Shown in pieces: positions 43,563 to 53,399 of a stretch of DNA of 64,000 bases. The notes under the pieces were generated by a model. It had not been told where the DNA came from, searched no databases, and worked only from the letters and a program-made list of their open reading frames with translations. This DNA is from Streptomyces sp. NBC_00708. GTDB taxonomy: Bacteria > Actinomycetota > Actinomycetes > Streptomycetales > Streptomycetaceae. Within the stretch, counting starts at the first letter, position 1, and each line of letters starts with the position of its first letter. The DNA lies in contig CP108997.1 in the NCBI GenBank assembly GCA_036226585.1, positions 2,294,001 through 2,358,000 on the forward strand, in the 5' to 3' direction. A program made the translations under genes and the position numbers.

Positions 43563-45455
43563 CTAACGGCCCGTTGTGGAGAACTCCGTCACCGCCACGT
43601 ACCGTTCGCGCACTTCGCGGTAGCGCACCAGCTCGGCCGAGACCGGGTCGAGCACCCTGGCCCGTCCGCAGGCCGCCGCCGCCTCGCGCAGCCGCCGTTC
43701 GGCCTCCTGGCCGTACCGCCGCGCGGGCCCCCGGGCCGCCGCCGCGCACGACCACTCCACCAACGGGCCGCCGACGATGCCCGCCAGCATCACCAGGGAG
43801 GGCGTCAGCAGCCCCGGCTCCAGCACCCCGATGATCTGGCCCGCCAGCCACAGGCCCCCGAAGATCTGCAGCAGCGTCATCGCGACCTGAGCCAGCACGG
43901 CCGCCGGCCACCAGGCGGGACGCGGCGGCTTTCCGGCCGCCCGACCGCCCCGGCCCTCACCCGCGCCACCGGCCGCCGGACCGCCCGGCGCCGCACCGGC
44001 CGCGTCACCGGGGCGCCGGGCGTCCGCCCCGCCGCCCACCCGGTCCGCCAGTTCGTCGAGCGCGTCGGGCAGCCCCTGCGCGCCGTGCACCGCCGCCTCG
44101 CGCACCGCCTGCGCCCAGGGCCCGGGGAGCCCGGCGGCGGCGTCGTCCGCCACCGTGCGCACGGCCTGCTCCACGCGCTGACGTGCCGTGATCCGTTCCT
44201 CGGGCGGGGCGGCGAGCGGGGTGTGGTCGCGGCTTCCGGGCTGCCGGGCGGACTCGTACCAGCGCCACAGCCGCAGCCACGGCGTGCCGCAGGCGCGTCC
44301 GGCGTTGCGGCGCCACTCGCGCTCCGCCGCCTGTCCCGCCGCCGCCGCGCCCACCGCCTCCGCGAGGCGGTCCGTGAACTCCTCCCGGGCCTGCTCCCCC
44401 AGTCCCGGCCGCCCCTCGGCGATGTACACCGGGCGCAGCCTGGCCGCCGCCGCGTCCACATCGGCGGAGAGACGCCGGGTGGCCGCGGTGCGGTCCTGCA
44501 CGAACCGGCCGAGCAGCTCGCGCAGTTCGCCGACTCCCTCGCCGGTGAGCGCGGACAGGGGCAGCACGGTGGCTCCGGGCTCGCCGTGTTCGCCGAGGGC
44601 CATGCCGTCCTCGTCGAGCAGCCGGCGCAGGTCGTCGAGGACCAGGTCGGCCGCCTCGCCCGGCAGCCGGTCGATCTGGTTGAGGACGACGAAGGTGACC
44701 TCGGCGTGGCCGGCCAGCGGCCGCAGGTAGCGCTCGTGCAGCGCGGCGTCCGCGTACTTCTCCGGGTCCACCACCCAGATCACGGCGTCGACCAGCGCCA
44801 GGACCCGGTCGACCTGGTCGCGGTGGCCACGCGCGGCCGAGTCGTGGTCGGGCAGGTCGACGAGGACCAGGCCCTGGAGCGCCTCGTCGGCCGCCGCCCC
44901 GGGCTGCGGCCTGCGCCGGAGCCTGCCGGGCACGGCCAGCCGGTCGAGCAGCCCGGCGGCCCCGTCGGTCCAGGAGCAGGCGAGGGGGGACGAGGTGGTG
45001 GGCCTGCGCAGACCGGTCTCGGAGAGCTGGGCGCCCGCGAGCGCGTTGAAGAGGGCCGACTTGCCGCTGCCGCTGGCCCCGGCGATGGCGACGACGGTGT
45101 GCCGGGAGGAGAGCCGCTGCCGGGCGGCCGCCTCGTCCAGCACCCGGCCCGCCTCGGCGAGGGCGGCCCGGTCCAGGCGGGCCCTGGACAGCCCGACGAG
45201 TTCGCGCAGGGCGTCCAGGCGCGGCCGGAGCGGGCTGCCGGAGTCCGTGTCCACATAGGCCTCGACCGGAGGCGGCCCGTCGTCCTCCGGGGGGATCTCG
45301 TCCGGGGTCCGCTCGGCCTCCGCACGGGCGGCCTGCGCGCGGCGGGCGATCAGACCGTCGTCCCAGCCGCCGGAACCAGCCGCCTCCCGGGGGCTCGCGG
45401 CCTCGTCGGCGCCGCCCCGGCCCTGTCCCGGATTCTCGTCAGTGACGGCAGTCAT
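43563..45455 (-). CDS. dynB: Dynamin-like GTPase DynB (membrane anchored)
   Basis: A 630-residue bacterial dynamin. The GTPase domain has P-loop GASGSGKS (126-133), the switch-2 motif [10 protein letters not shown] and the specificity motif LNQID. A helical stalk follows, then two membrane segments (about 520-548 and 553-575) and a helical tail, so it is an integral membrane protein. In Streptomyces, DynA and DynB stabilise FtsZ ladders during sporulation septation. Its ATG at 45453-45455 overlaps the dynA stop (ATGA), giving coupled translation. An acidic N-terminal leader of about 100 residues precedes the GTPase. Confidence 0.88.
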   Translation of the reverse strand: MTAVTDENPGQGRGGADEAASPREAAGSGGWDDGLIARRAQAARAEAERTPDEIPPEDDGPPPVEAYVDTDSGSPLRPRLDALRELVGLSRARLDRAALAEAGRVLDEAAARQRLSSRHTVVAIAGASGSGKSALFNALAGAQLSETGLRRPTTSSPLACSWTDGAAGLLDRLAVPGRLRRRPQPGAAADEALQGLVLVDLPDHDSAARGHRDQVDRVLALVDAVIWVVDPEKYADAALHERYLRPLAGHAEVTFVVLNQIDRLPGEAADLVLDDLRRLLDEDGMALGEHGEPGATVLPLSALTGEGVGELRELLGRFVQDRTAATRRLSADVDAAAARLRPVYIAEGRPGLGEQAREEFTDRLAEAVGAAAAGQAAEREWRRNAGRACGTPWLRLWRWYESARQPGSRDHTPLAAPPEERITARQRVEQAVRTVADDAAAGLPGPWAQAVREAAVHGAQGLPDALDELADRVGGGADARRPGDAAGAAPGGPAAGGAGEGRGGRAAGKPPRPAWWPAAVLAQVAMTLLQIFGGLWLAGQIIGVLEPGLLTPSLVMLAGIVGGPLVEWSCAAAARGPARRYGQEAERRLREAAAACGRARVLDPVSAELVRYREVRERYVAVTEFSTTGR

Positions 45456-47113
45456 CGCTGCCACCTCTCCTTCTGCAGTAGGGACAGCGCTGCGATCAGT
45501 TCGGCCTGCGGTTCGGGGGCGACGTCGAGGGCGTCCAGCGGTGCGAGCCGCCGGTCGCGTTCGCCGTTGAGCACGTGGTCGAGGTACGTGGTGAGCAGCG
45601 CGCCGCCCTTGTCGCGCAGCCGCAGCGCGCCCTGCGCCCCCATGCGTTCGGCGAGTTGTTCGCCCGCCGTACGGGCGCGGCGTCCGCCGAGCAGGGCGGC
45701 GGCCAGCAGGGCGGCGACGGTCTCGGGGTCCGGGGCGGTGTTGCGCTCCATCAGGCGCAGCTCCTCCTCGGCCAGTTCCTCCAGGATCCGGCGCCACCTG
45801 CGTACGGTCATGTCGATCCGGCCCCGGATGTCCTCGGCCGGTCCCCAGCCGCCCTCCTCGCGGCCCGCCGCCTCGAAGGCGAAGGCCGCGGCGGCGGGTT
45901 CACGGCGCCAGACCGTGCGGATCTGCTCGTCGGCGGCGGCGACCGCGCACTCCAGGAGCGCGGCCAGGCTCTCGACGAGCGCGTCGAGGACTTCCTCGGC
46001 AGTGCTGTACGTGGGGTAGCCGCGCCACCGGGTCCGGGCGTCGCCCGCGAGCGCGCCGCCGTTCTTCAGCCTGCGGCGGACCCGGGCGCCCTCCTTCCCG
46101 TACGCGTCCTCGACGACACCGGTCAGCCGTACGGCGGCGGCGTACTGGGCGGCGACGGCCCCGGCGAGCGCGGGCATCCGGACGTCCAGGGAGTCGATGA
46201 CCCCTGCGGCGGTCCGGCCGACCGCCTGCTGACGGGCCGCCGGGTCCTGGGCGCGGTGGGCGAGCCAGGCGCGCAGCGGGGCGACCGCGGTGGTGGGCAG
46301 CAGTCCGCGCCCACCGCCCGCGGACTCGGGGAGTTCGGGGATGGTGAACCGGGGCACCTCGCCGAGGCCGGCCTTGGTGAGCAGGGCCCCGTACTGCCGG
46401 GAGACCTCGGCGATCACCTGGTGCGGGACGCGGTCCAGGACGGTGACGAGCGAGGCGTTGTACTCCTTGGCGGTACGCAGCAGATGCCAGGGCACGGCGT
46501 CGGCGTACCGGGAGGCCGTGGTGACCATGACCCAGATATCGGCGGCGCAGATGAGTTCGGCGGCCAGCACGCGGTTGCGCACGACGAGGGAGTCGATGTC
46601 GGGGGCGTCCAGCAGGGCGAGCCCGCGCGGCAGCCCGGTGGCGGTCTCGACGCGCAGCGCGGTGCCTTCCTCGGCCGCGTGCCCGTCGGGGCCGTCGAGG
46701 TCGTCGCACTGGCCGGGGTCGGCGTACTGCTCCGGCGACAGCCAGACCCGGGTGAGCTGCGGCAGCACCCGTACGCCCGCGAACCAGTGCTGGTCGTCCG
46801 GGTGGCAGACGAGGACGGGTGTACGGGTGGTGGGCCGGAGCACCCCGGCCTCGCTGACCCTGCGCCCCACCAGGGAGTTGACGAGCGTCGACTTGCCGGC
46901 ACCGGTCGATCCGCCGATGACGGCGAGCAGCGGCGCCTCGGGATCCTTCAGCCGCGGCAGCAGGTAGTCGTCGAGCTGGGCGAGCAGCTCGGTCCTGGTC
47001 TGCCTGGCGCGGGGGGCCCCTGGGAGCGGAAGTGGGAGACGCACGGCAGCGACACGGTCGCGCAGGGCGGAAAGTGCGTCGATGAGCTGAGGCCGTACGT
47101 CCAAGGTCACCAC
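45452..47113 (-). CDS. dynA: Dynamin-like GTPase DynA
   Basis: About 553 residues. The N-terminus [20 protein letters not shown] leads into a GTPase domain with P-loop [10 protein letters not shown] (Lys about 74), LLDAPDIDS switch-2 and LDRVPH motif in place of the usual NKxD. The remainder is helical, and no convincing membrane helix is seen, so it should act with membrane-anchored DynB at sporulation septa. It is the first gene of the dynA-dynB-ssbB run. Two adjacent GTG codons (47113 and 47110) can start it; I chose 47113. No strong ribosome site was seen. Confidence 0.86.
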   Translation of the reverse strand: MVTLDVRPQLIDALSALRDRVAAVRLPLPLPGAPRARQTRTELLAQLDDYLLPRLKDPEAPLLAVIGGSTGAGKSTLVNSLVGRRVSEAGVLRPTTRTPVLVCHPDDQHWFAGVRVLPQLTRVWLSPEQYADPGQCDDLDGPDGHAAEEGTALRVETATGLPRGLALLDAPDIDSLVVRNRVLAAELICAADIWVMVTTASRYADAVPWHLLRTAKEYNASLVTVLDRVPHQVIAEVSRQYGALLTKAGLGEVPRFTIPELPESAGGGRGLLPTTAVAPLRAWLAHRAQDPAARQQAVGRTAAGVIDSLDVRMPALAGAVAAQYAAAVRLTGVVEDAYGKEGARVRRRLKNGGALAGDARTRWRGYPTYSTAEEVLDALVESLAALLECAVAAADEQIRTVWRREPAAAAFAFEAAGREEGGWGPAEDIRGRIDMTVRRWRRILEELAEEELRLMERNTAPDPETVAALLAAALLGGRRARTAGEQLAERMGAQGALRLRDKGGALLTTYLDHVLNGERDRRLAPLDALDVAPEPQAELIAALSLLQKERWQR

Positions 47114-47420
47114 ATGCGAAGAATGCCCAATTTTGGAGCCTTTTTGAAGCGTATAGCCACCTCTGCGCGCCGGTTCCCCCGTCCGGACAGGGGTGATGAG
47201 GGGGGCGCAGGCATAACGAGTGCACAACACCCGAGGCGTGAAGCGTCAAAAGCGGTGCATGAATCGCACCCACCTGCGATTATCGTCTCGCTTCACCGAA
47301 CCTCCACATCGTGCCACGCAGGTGAAGCAACGAGGTCGAGCCATTCGGAGCCCTATCCTTGTCCCGGCAAGGTCACGGACCACCCGGTCCCGGGGCTCCC
47401 GACACCGCAGCCACCACCCG
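47114..47420. other. Intergenic region between dynA and tRNA-Arg
   Basis: 307 bp, divergent between dynA (minus) and the tRNA (plus). It contains a hairpin GGTGC-N7-GCACC (47254-47270) and widely spaced inverted arms GCTTCACC (47290-47297) and GGTGAAGC (47321-47328). A TATACG candidate -10 for dynA lies near 47150-47155 on the minus strand, with GGAACC 16 nt upstream. A developmental promoter is expected here but I could not identify its sigma factor. Confidence 0.4.
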
Positions 47421-47493
47421 GCCCCCGTAGCTCAGTGGATAGAGCAGGCGCCTTCTAAGCGCTTGGCCGCAGGTTCGAGTCCTGCCGGGGGCG
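47421..47493 (+). tRNA. tRNA-Arg (anticodon TCT)
   Basis: A 73-nt cloverleaf: acceptor GCCCCCG/CGGGGGC, D-arm GCTC/GAGC, anticodon stem GGCGC/GCGCT with loop CTTCTAA (anticodon TCT, reading AGA), T-arm GCAGG/CCTGC with loop TTCGAGT, discriminator G. CCA is not encoded. No integrase or attachment repeat lies beside it. Confidence 0.95.
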
Positions 47494-47508
47494 CCTCAGC
47501 CCGGATCA

Positions 47509-47532
47509 GGCCCTCCCCAGGGAGGGCCTTTT
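47509..47532 (+). terminator. Terminator of tRNA-Arg
   Basis: An 8-bp stem GGCCCTCC/GGAGGGCC with loop CCAG is followed by TTTT, 15 nt after the tRNA. This is a canonical intrinsic terminator, unusual in having a U-run in this GC-rich window. Confidence 0.9.
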
Positions 47533-47602
47533 CGTACGGAGCACAGCACGCTAGCGCGGACCATGTAGTGACGGTGTAAACACGGCCCCGCGCCGGGCGT
47601 CT

Positions 47603-48052
47603 TCAGACCGCCGCCACCGCCAGCAGGACGAAGGCCGCCAGGGACAGCGCCGTACGCACGCGGTGCAAGGCGTTCCAGCGCGCCTCGAACGCGGTGCGGG
47701 CCTCCGTGTCGTCGCCGCCCTCGGACTGGGCGAGCGCGTTGTTCAGCGGGATGTTGCCCGCGACCGTGATCAGGTGGGAGACGACGGCGCAGGCCAGGGC
47801 GGCGATCGTCAGCGGCCAGGTCTTCTCGCCGGCCTCCGTGAACACCGGGACGGCCGGGAAGGCGATCACCCCGAGGAAGAGCACCAGGAAGACCGGGCCG
47901 GGGACCTTCTCGTTGAAGCGGCGCATCGCGGCGGTGAATCCGTCGTCGGGCAGGGCCGCCAGGCCGGGCATCACCGCGATCAGGAATGTCAGCAGGAATC
48001 CGGCGTAGAGGCCGGTCGTCATCACGGCGAGGGTGAGGAACAGGGAGGCCAT
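47603..48052 (-). CDS. DUF1772 (anthrone oxygenase-like) membrane protein
   Basis: A 149-residue integral membrane protein with four hydrophobic segments (about 2-25, 48-68, 78-98 and 130-149). The order fits DUF1772, a family related to anthrone oxygenases, with the conserved NIPLNNALAQ motif after the third helix. Some relatives oxidise polyketide anthrones without a cofactor, but no polyketide genes are near, and most chromosomal members have no known role. The ATG at 48050-48052 was chosen because it opens the first helix. Confidence 0.85.
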   Translation of the reverse strand: MASLFLTLAVMTTGLYAGFLLTFLIAVMPGLAALPDDGFTAAMRRFNEKVPGPVFLVLFLGVIAFPAVPVFTEAGEKTWPLTIAALACAVVSHLITVAGNIPLNNALAQSEGGDDTEARTAFEARWNALHRVRTALSLAAFVLLAVAAV

Positions 48053-48130
48053 GGGGCCATCATGGCCTGCGGGGAGCGGGCGCACAGCCGGATTTCGCAG
48101 ACGTGTGCGAACCGCTCCCCCGGGCTCCGG

Positions 48131-49723
48131 TCAGTCCATCTCGCCCTCGCGGACGGTGTCCTCGGTCTGCCGGTCGCCGCCCTTCAGCCGGTCCGCGCGG
48201 CCGATCGCGTCGGCCAGCTTGGTGACCGAGGCGTCCTCCGTGCTCGCGGCCAGCTTCTCGGCCCGGCCGGCGAGTTCACCGAGGCTCGGCGCGCCGGGCA
48301 GACCGGTGCCACGCAGGTTCTCCGCGAAGTAGGCGGCCACCGCCGTGACCTGGAGCCGGGTGCTCCGGCCGCCCCACAGCTTGCCGGTGATCGCGCCGGT
48401 CGCCACCGAGCCGGTCTTCTCGTGCGGCTTGCGGGTCTTCGGGTCGAGCCAGCGCACGGTCGCGGTGGCGACATGACCGGAGGCGCCGTCGCGCAGGTGC
48501 ACCGCGTACAGGGCGGTGACGGTGTGACCGGGGCCCACCTCGCCGCCGTCCACGGTGTCGTCGCGGAAGTCCTCGTCGGCGACCTTGCGGTCCTCGTAGC
48601 CGATCAGCTTGAACTTCTCGACGGTCTTCGGGTCGAAGGCGACCTGCGCCTTGGCGTCCCGGGCGGTCAGTTCGAGGTGGGCGGGGAGCTGGTCGACGAA
48701 GACCTTGCGGGCCTGCTCCTCGTCGGCGATGTACGTGGTGTGGCCGTCGCCCTTGTTGGTCAGCTGCTCCATGAAGGCGTCGCCGTAGTCACTGCCGACG
48801 CCCACGCCGAACAGGGTGATGCCGTACGCGCGGCGGGCCTTCTCGATCCGTTCGAGGATGTCGTCGGCCTCGGTGTCACCGGTGTTGGCCAGCGCGTCGG
48901 AGAGCAGGACGACGCGATTGCTGGCGCCCGTGCGGCGGCCCTCCACCGCTTCCTCGTAACCGCGCTCGACGCCCGCCCCGACATTGGTGGAGGCGGCGGG
49001 TTCCATCGAGTCGACCGCCTCGCGGATCTTGCTGCGGTGGCCGCTCAGCCGGGTCATGGGCAGGACGGTCTCCGCCTCGTCGCTGAAGGTGACCAGGCTG
49101 ATGGAGTCGTCGTCGCGCAGTTCGTCGGTGAGGATGCCGAGCGAGGTCTTGACCAGGCCGAGGCGGTCGGGCGAGTTCATCGAGCCGGAGATGTCGACCA
49201 CGAAGGTGAGGGCGGCCGGGGGCCGTTCGGTGTTGCTCGGAGCGGCCCTGGTGGCCAGGCCGACCCGGACCAGCGACCAGTCGCCGTCCTGCGCACCGGC
49301 CGCGGCCCCGTCCATCGAGACCGAGAAGCCGTTGCCCTCGGGGCGGTGGTAGCCCTGGCGGAAGCTGTTGACGAACTCCTCGGGCCGCACGGTCTCCGGA
49401 CCGGGCAGCCGGCCCTCGTCGAGGGTGCGGCGGGCGTAGCCGTACGAGGCGGTGTCCACGTCCAGCGCGAAGGTGGAGAGGTAGTCGGGCGGGGCGGACT
49501 CCTTCAGCCGGTCCGCCTCGTCGCCGTTCTCCGCCCCGTCCTTGTCCGCGCCCTTCGCATCGCCCTTCGCGCCGCCGGTGTAGGCCGGTGCGGGCGCCCC
49601 CGCGCGCCGCACGTCGGACGTCTTCCCGCCCCCGCCGTCCTCCCCCGAGCAGCCGGTGAGCAGCACACCGGCGGCGAGCAGCAGCCCCACTGCGCCGCGG
49701 TACTTCCGTGTGCGGTGTTCCAT
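48131..49723 (-). CDS. YfbK-like von Willebrand factor A lipoprotein
   Basis: A 530-residue surface lipoprotein. The signal peptide ends in the lipobox LLTGC (about residues 21-25). A YfbK-type N-terminal domain (YLSTFALDVDTASYGYARR) leads to a vWA domain with MIDAS VVDISGSMNSPDRL (about 173-186) and the TNVGAG threonine loop. The C-terminal DUF3520-like part follows (TVEKFKLIGYEDRKVADEDF). The family is widespread in actinobacteria and Bacteroidetes; proposed roles include metal-dependent protein binding at the cell surface. A 7-bp inverted repeat lies just upstream. Confidence 0.9.
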   Translation of the reverse strand: MEHRTRKYRGAVGLLLAAGVLLTGCSGEDGGGGKTSDVRRAGAPAPAYTGGAKGDAKGADKDGAENGDEADRLKESAPPDYLSTFALDVDTASYGYARRTLDEGRLPGPETVRPEEFVNSFRQGYHRPEGNGFSVSMDGAAAGAQDGDWSLVRVGLATRAAPSNTERPPAALTFVVDISGSMNSPDRLGLVKTSLGILTDELRDDDSISLVTFSDEAETVLPMTRLSGHRSKIREAVDSMEPAASTNVGAGVERGYEEAVEGRRTGASNRVVLLSDALANTGDTEADDILERIEKARRAYGITLFGVGVGSDYGDAFMEQLTNKGDGHTTYIADEEQARKVFVDQLPAHLELTARDAKAQVAFDPKTVEKFKLIGYEDRKVADEDFRDDTVDGGEVGPGHTVTALYAVHLRDGASGHVATATVRWLDPKTRKPHEKTGSVATGAITGKLWGGRSTRLQVTAVAAYFAENLRGTGLPGAPSLGELAGRAEKLAASTEDASVTKLADAIGRADRLKGGDRQTEDTVREGEMD

Positions 49724-49743
49724 TCCGTTACCCCCTGTGTCGT

Positions 49744-49770
49744 CACGTCAGCACTTGTGAATGTGACGTG
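49744..49770 (-). promoter_or_regulatory. Inverted repeat upstream of the vWA lipoprotein
   Basis: CACGTCA (49744-49750) and TGACGTG (49764-49770) are perfect 7-bp arms around a 13-nt spacer, about 20 bp before the ATG. It could be an operator or a leader hairpin; no regulator is assigned. Confidence 0.4.
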
Positions 49771-49856
49771 CGAACGGGTGGTCCGGACCCGACGAGGGTG
49801 TTGCGGAACGATCTCGATGCGGCAACGACGAGCGCTCCGGCGGCGGAATGTCAAGG

Positions 49857-50735
49857 TCAGGACACGATGTCCTTACGGCTGAACCCCCGGAAGGCGAAAG
49901 CGAGCAGGATCAGGGCATAGGTCACCGATACGGCCGCGCCCTTGGCCATGCCGCCCCACTCGATGGAGGGCTGGAGCGCGTCGGCCCAGGCGAACTGCCA
50001 GTGGGCCGGGAGGAAGTCGCGCCAGGAGCCGAGCGCGGTCACGGCGTCGAGCACATTGCCGACGATGGTCAGTCCCACCGCGCCGCCCACCGCGCCGAGC
50101 GGGGCGTCGGTCTTCGTCGACAGCCAGAACGCCAGCCCGGCGGTCACCAGCTGGGACACGAAGACGAACGCCACGACGAGCGCGAGGCGCGGCACCGCGT
50201 CCCCGGCCGCCAGCGCGCCCCCGGTCGGCAGTTCGAGGGGCCCCCAGCCGTAGGCCGCCGCCCCCGCCGCGAGCGCGACGAGCGGCAGCAGCACCATCGC
50301 GGCGAGGCTGAAGCCCAGCGCGACGACGAGCTTGCTCCACAGCAGCCTGGCCCGGGGCACGGGCGCGGCCAGCAGATAGCGCAGCGAGGACCAGCTCGCC
50401 TCGGAGGCCACGGTGTCGCCGCAGAACAGCGCGACCGGGACGACGAGCAGGAAGCCCGCCGAGACGAACAGGCAGGTCGCGGCGAAGTTCGCGGCGGACG
50501 CGGTCGCCGTGTCCATGAGCGTGATCCGGTCGCTGCCGCCGGGCCCGCCGTCCGGGGTGCCGCCGATCGCGAACGCGATGATCAGGATGAACGGCAGTGC
50601 GGCCAGCACTCCGCCCATCAGCAGGGTCCGGCGCCGGCGCAGCTGCCGTACCGCCTCGACGCGCAGCGGCAGGGTGTGGCGGGCGCGGTAGCCGGGTGCC
50701 TCGGGGGCCGCGGCGAGGTCGGCTGCGGTGCTCAT
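49857..50735 (-). CDS. ABC-2 type transporter permease
   Basis: A 292-residue membrane protein with six hydrophobic segments, the first at about 39-60 (RTLLMGGVLAALPFILIIAFAI), and the ABC-2 feature of a long loop before segment two. The ATG at 50733-50735 overlaps the stop of the ATPase-bearing gene (ATGA), so the two form one transporter. It would export a lipid, polysaccharide or drug; the unusual hydrolase domain on its ATPase partner is the only clue to substrate. Confidence 0.88.
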   Translation of the reverse strand: MSTAADLAAAPEAPGYRARHTLPLRVEAVRQLRRRRTLLMGGVLAALPFILIIAFAIGGTPDGGPGGSDRITLMDTATASAANFAATCLFVSAGFLLVVPVALFCGDTVASEASWSSLRYLLAAPVPRARLLWSKLVVALGFSLAAMVLLPLVALAAGAAAYGWGPLELPTGGALAAGDAVPRLALVVAFVFVSQLVTAGLAFWLSTKTDAPLGAVGGAVGLTIVGNVLDAVTALGSWRDFLPAHWQFAWADALQPSIEWGGMAKGAAVSVTYALILLAFAFRGFSRKDIVS

Positions 50736-53392
50736 GCGGAGCCTCCGGAGATCAGGGTGAGGAAGGCGTCCTCCAGGCGGCGGTGCGGGCCGACGCCCGT
50801 CAGCGGCACGTCGAGGCGGACCAGTTCGGCGATCAGCTGGGGCGAGGTCGCCCCGTCGAGCCGGACCAGCAGCCCGTGCCCGTCGTCGGTGCGGACGGCG
50901 GAGCCGATGCCCGGCAGGGCGGCGATCTTCTCCACGAGGGGTTCGGCGAGCGGGTCGGCGGCGGTGACCAGGAGCATGTCGCCGGAGCCGGTGATCTCGG
51001 CGACGGGGCCCGCCTGGACGAGCCGGCCGCGGTCCATGACGACCAGGTGCGTGCAGGACTGCTCGACCTCGGACAGGAGGTGGCTGGAGACGATCACGGT
51101 GCGGCCGCCGGCCGCGTACCGGATCATCACGTCCCGCATCTCGCGGATCTGCGGCGGGTCCAGCCCGTTGGTCGGCTCGTCGAGGATGAGGAGGTCCGGC
51201 ATGCCGAGCATGGCCTGCGCGATGGCGAGCCGCTGCCGCATGCCCTGCGAGTACGTGCGCACGGCACGGGCCAGGGCGTCGCCGAGGCCGGCGATCTCCA
51301 GCGCCTCGTCGATGCGCGCGTCCTCGTCGGGGCGTCCGGTGGCCTTCCAGTACAGCTCCAGGTTGGCGCGGCCGGACAGGTGCGGCAGGAAGCCCGCGCC
51401 CTCCACGAAGCAGCCGACCCGGGAGAGCACGGGCGCGCCGGGGCGGATGGCCCGCCCGAAGACGCGGATCTCGCCGTCGTCGGGGGTGATGAGCCCCATG
51501 AGCATGCGCAGGGTGGTGGTCTTGCCGGCGCCGTTGGGGCCCAGGAGGCCGAGCACCTGGCCCTTCTCGACGCGGAAGGAGAGGTCGCGGACCGCGTACC
51601 TGTCCGAGGACTTGGCGTACTTCTTGGAGAGGCCGGTGATCTGGAGCGGTACGTCGGCGAGCGCGGGGTCGGGTGCGGGCGTCGCGGTACGGCGGCGGGC
51701 GGTGAGCAGCAGGGCCGCGGCGATCACCAGGGCGGCGGCGGGCAGCCCCCAGGTCCACCAGGGCAGCGCGGCCGAGGCGGTTTCGAGGCCGGGGGCGGTG
51801 GGAAGCGTGACGGGCCCGTCGACGGAGACGGTGTACGTGGCCGGCTCGGCCGGGGACGCGTAGCCGAGGTCGGTCGAGGCGAGGACGAGGCGGAGGCGGT
51901 GGCCCGCGTCGAGTTCGTGGTCGACGGCGGGCAGCGTCAGCTCCAGCGGCCTGCCCTGCTGCGCGGGCGTGATCCGGTAGGGGGCGACGAGCTGGGCGGG
52001 GAGCACCTGGCGCTTCCCGTCCGGGGAGACGTCGTACACCTTGCCGAACAGGACCGCGTCGCCGTGGTCGGCCTTCACGGTCACCCGTACGGTCGGGGCG
52101 CCGGTGATGCGGCGTGCGGTGGCCAGCGGGGCGGAGTCGAAGCGGGCGTACTGGCCGGGGAAGTCGAGGGAGAGGCCGACGCCGAGGGTGGAGAGCTGGG
52201 CGAGGGAGCCGCCGGCTCCGGGGACGGCGGAGATGGACGGCGGGTTGGCCCCGGCGGGGTTGGTGACCTTCTGGGTGCCACCGCGCAGGGCGACGGCCCT
52301 GCCGCCGCTGTGCAGGCCCGGGTAGGTGTCGCTGCTCGCGCCCCGGGTGAGGGCGGCGCCGTCGGTGGAGTCGATGCCGCCGGTGCGGGTGACGCGGAAG
52401 GCGGGGCCGGTGCCGGCGCCCTCTTCCCCCTTCAGGTAGCGGTCGAACCAGGAGCCGATCCTCTTCTGTACCCGCCCGGTCTCCATGTCACCCCCGTCGT
52501 GCCCGCCGGCCGTCCAGTCGACGGAGACGGGGGCGCCGTTGGCGGCGATGGCCTTCGCCATGGCGTCGGCCTGGCCGAGCGGGAAGAGGGAGTCGGTCTG
52601 GCCCTGGACGATCAGCGCGGGGGCCTTGATGCGGTCGGCGACGGCGCTCGGGGAGCGTGCGGTGAGCAGGTCGCGCGCGGCGGCGTCCGGCTTGCCGCTG
52701 ACGGCGACCCGTTCGTACAGCTCGCACAGCTCCTTCTCGAAGTGGGCGCAGCCGCCGCCGGAGTTGACGAAGATCCCGGCCCAGAGTTTCTTGAACACCC
52801 CGTCCGGGAAGAGCGCGTCGGCGAGGTTCCAGTAGGTGATCTGCGGGGCGATGGCGTCGACGCGGTGGTCGTAGCCGGCGGCGAGGAGTGAGACGGCACC
52901 GCCGTAGGACGCCCCGGTGATGCCCACCCTCGGGTCGCCCTTGGCGTCGAGCCGTACCTCGGGGCGCGCGGCGAGCCAGTCGATCAGCCGGGACACGTCC
53001 TTGACCTCGCGGTCGGGGGCATTGAGCCCGATCTCGCCGCCCGACCTGCCGAAGCCGCGCGCGGACCAGGTGAGCACGGCGTACCCGTCGCGGGCCAGCT
53101 GCTCGGCCTGCGCCCGGGTCTCCGCCTTGCTGCCGCCGAATCCGTGGCCGATGAGCACGGCGGGCCGGCGCCCGCTGCCGCCGGCCGTGAAGTAGGAGGT
53201 GTCCAGGGACACGCCGTCGACGCGCATCATCCGGTCCTGGCGGTGCACGGCGGGACCGCTGTCGTCGGCCACCGCCGTCCAGGTGCCCGCGCCGGCCAGC
53301 ACGAGGAGCGCGGCACCGGCCGCCGCCCACCGGCCTCGGGTGCGGGGCAGCAGGCGCCGCCACCGGGACGTACGCGCGTCAGGGGAATCCAT
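50732..53392 (-). CDS. Fusion: extracellular CocE/S15-type alpha/beta hydrolase + ABC-2 ATPase
   Basis: An 886-residue protein with two functions on opposite sides of the membrane. Residues 1-16 cytoplasmic, helix at about 20-40, then an extracellular X-Pro dipeptidyl-peptidase-like (S15/CocE) alpha/beta hydrolase with Ser162 in GASYGG, Asp267 in GQTDSLFPL and His298 in AGGHDGG, plus a C-terminal beta-sandwich (about 400-535). A second helix (about 544-567) leads to a cytoplasmic ABC ATPase: Walker A GPNGAGKT (618-625), signature YSQGMRQRLAIA, Walker B LLILDEPTNGLD. It pairs with the overlapping ABC-2 permease. The hydrolase may process the exported substrate. The start ATG at 53390-53392 has no ribosome site but has a -10 like TAGGCT 7 nt upstream. 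Confidence 0.88.
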   Translation of the reverse strand: MDSPDARTSRWRRLLPRTRGRWAAAGAALLVLAGAGTWTAVADDSGPAVHRQDRMMRVDGVSLDTSYFTAGGSGRRPAVLIGHGFGGSKAETRAQAEQLARDGYAVLTWSARGFGRSGGEIGLNAPDREVKDVSRLIDWLAARPEVRLDAKGDPRVGITGASYGGAVSLLAAGYDHRVDAIAPQITYWNLADALFPDGVFKKLWAGIFVNSGGGCAHFEKELCELYERVAVSGKPDAAARDLLTARSPSAVADRIKAPALIVQGQTDSLFPLGQADAMAKAIAANGAPVSVDWTAGGHDGGDMETGRVQKRIGSWFDRYLKGEEGAGTGPAFRVTRTGGIDSTDGAALTRGASSDTYPGLHSGGRAVALRGGTQKVTNPAGANPPSISAVPGAGGSLAQLSTLGVGLSLDFPGQYARFDSAPLATARRITGAPTVRVTVKADHGDAVLFGKVYDVSPDGKRQVLPAQLVAPYRITPAQQGRPLELTLPAVDHELDAGHRLRLVLASTDLGYASPAEPATYTVSVDGPVTLPTAPGLETASAALPWWTWGLPAAALVIAAALLLTARRRTATPAPDPALADVPLQITGLSKKYAKSSDRYAVRDLSFRVEKGQVLGLLGPNGAGKTTTLRMLMGLITPDDGEIRVFGRAIRPGAPVLSRVGCFVEGAGFLPHLSGRANLELYWKATGRPDEDARIDEALEIAGLGDALARAVRTYSQGMRQRLAIAQAMLGMPDLLILDEPTNGLDPPQIREMRDVMIRYAAGGRTVIVSSHLLSEVEQSCTHLVVMDRGRLVQAGPVAEITGSGDMLLVTAADPLAEPLVEKIAALPGIGSAVRTDDGHGLLVRLDGATSPQLIAELVRLDVPLTGVGPHRRLEDAFLTLISGGSA

Positions 53393-53399
53393 GCCGTCG

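Noticed and set aside
47281..47330. Possible WhiG-type -10 (GACGATAA on the minus strand) before dynA
   Set aside because: It matches 7 of 8 bases of GCCGATAA, but no TAAA lies 15 nt upstream, so it does not make a WhiG promoter.
47421..47493. tRNA-Arg as an integration site for a mobile element
   Set aside because: No integrase gene, no repeat of the tRNA 3' end and no unusual genes are seen on either side.
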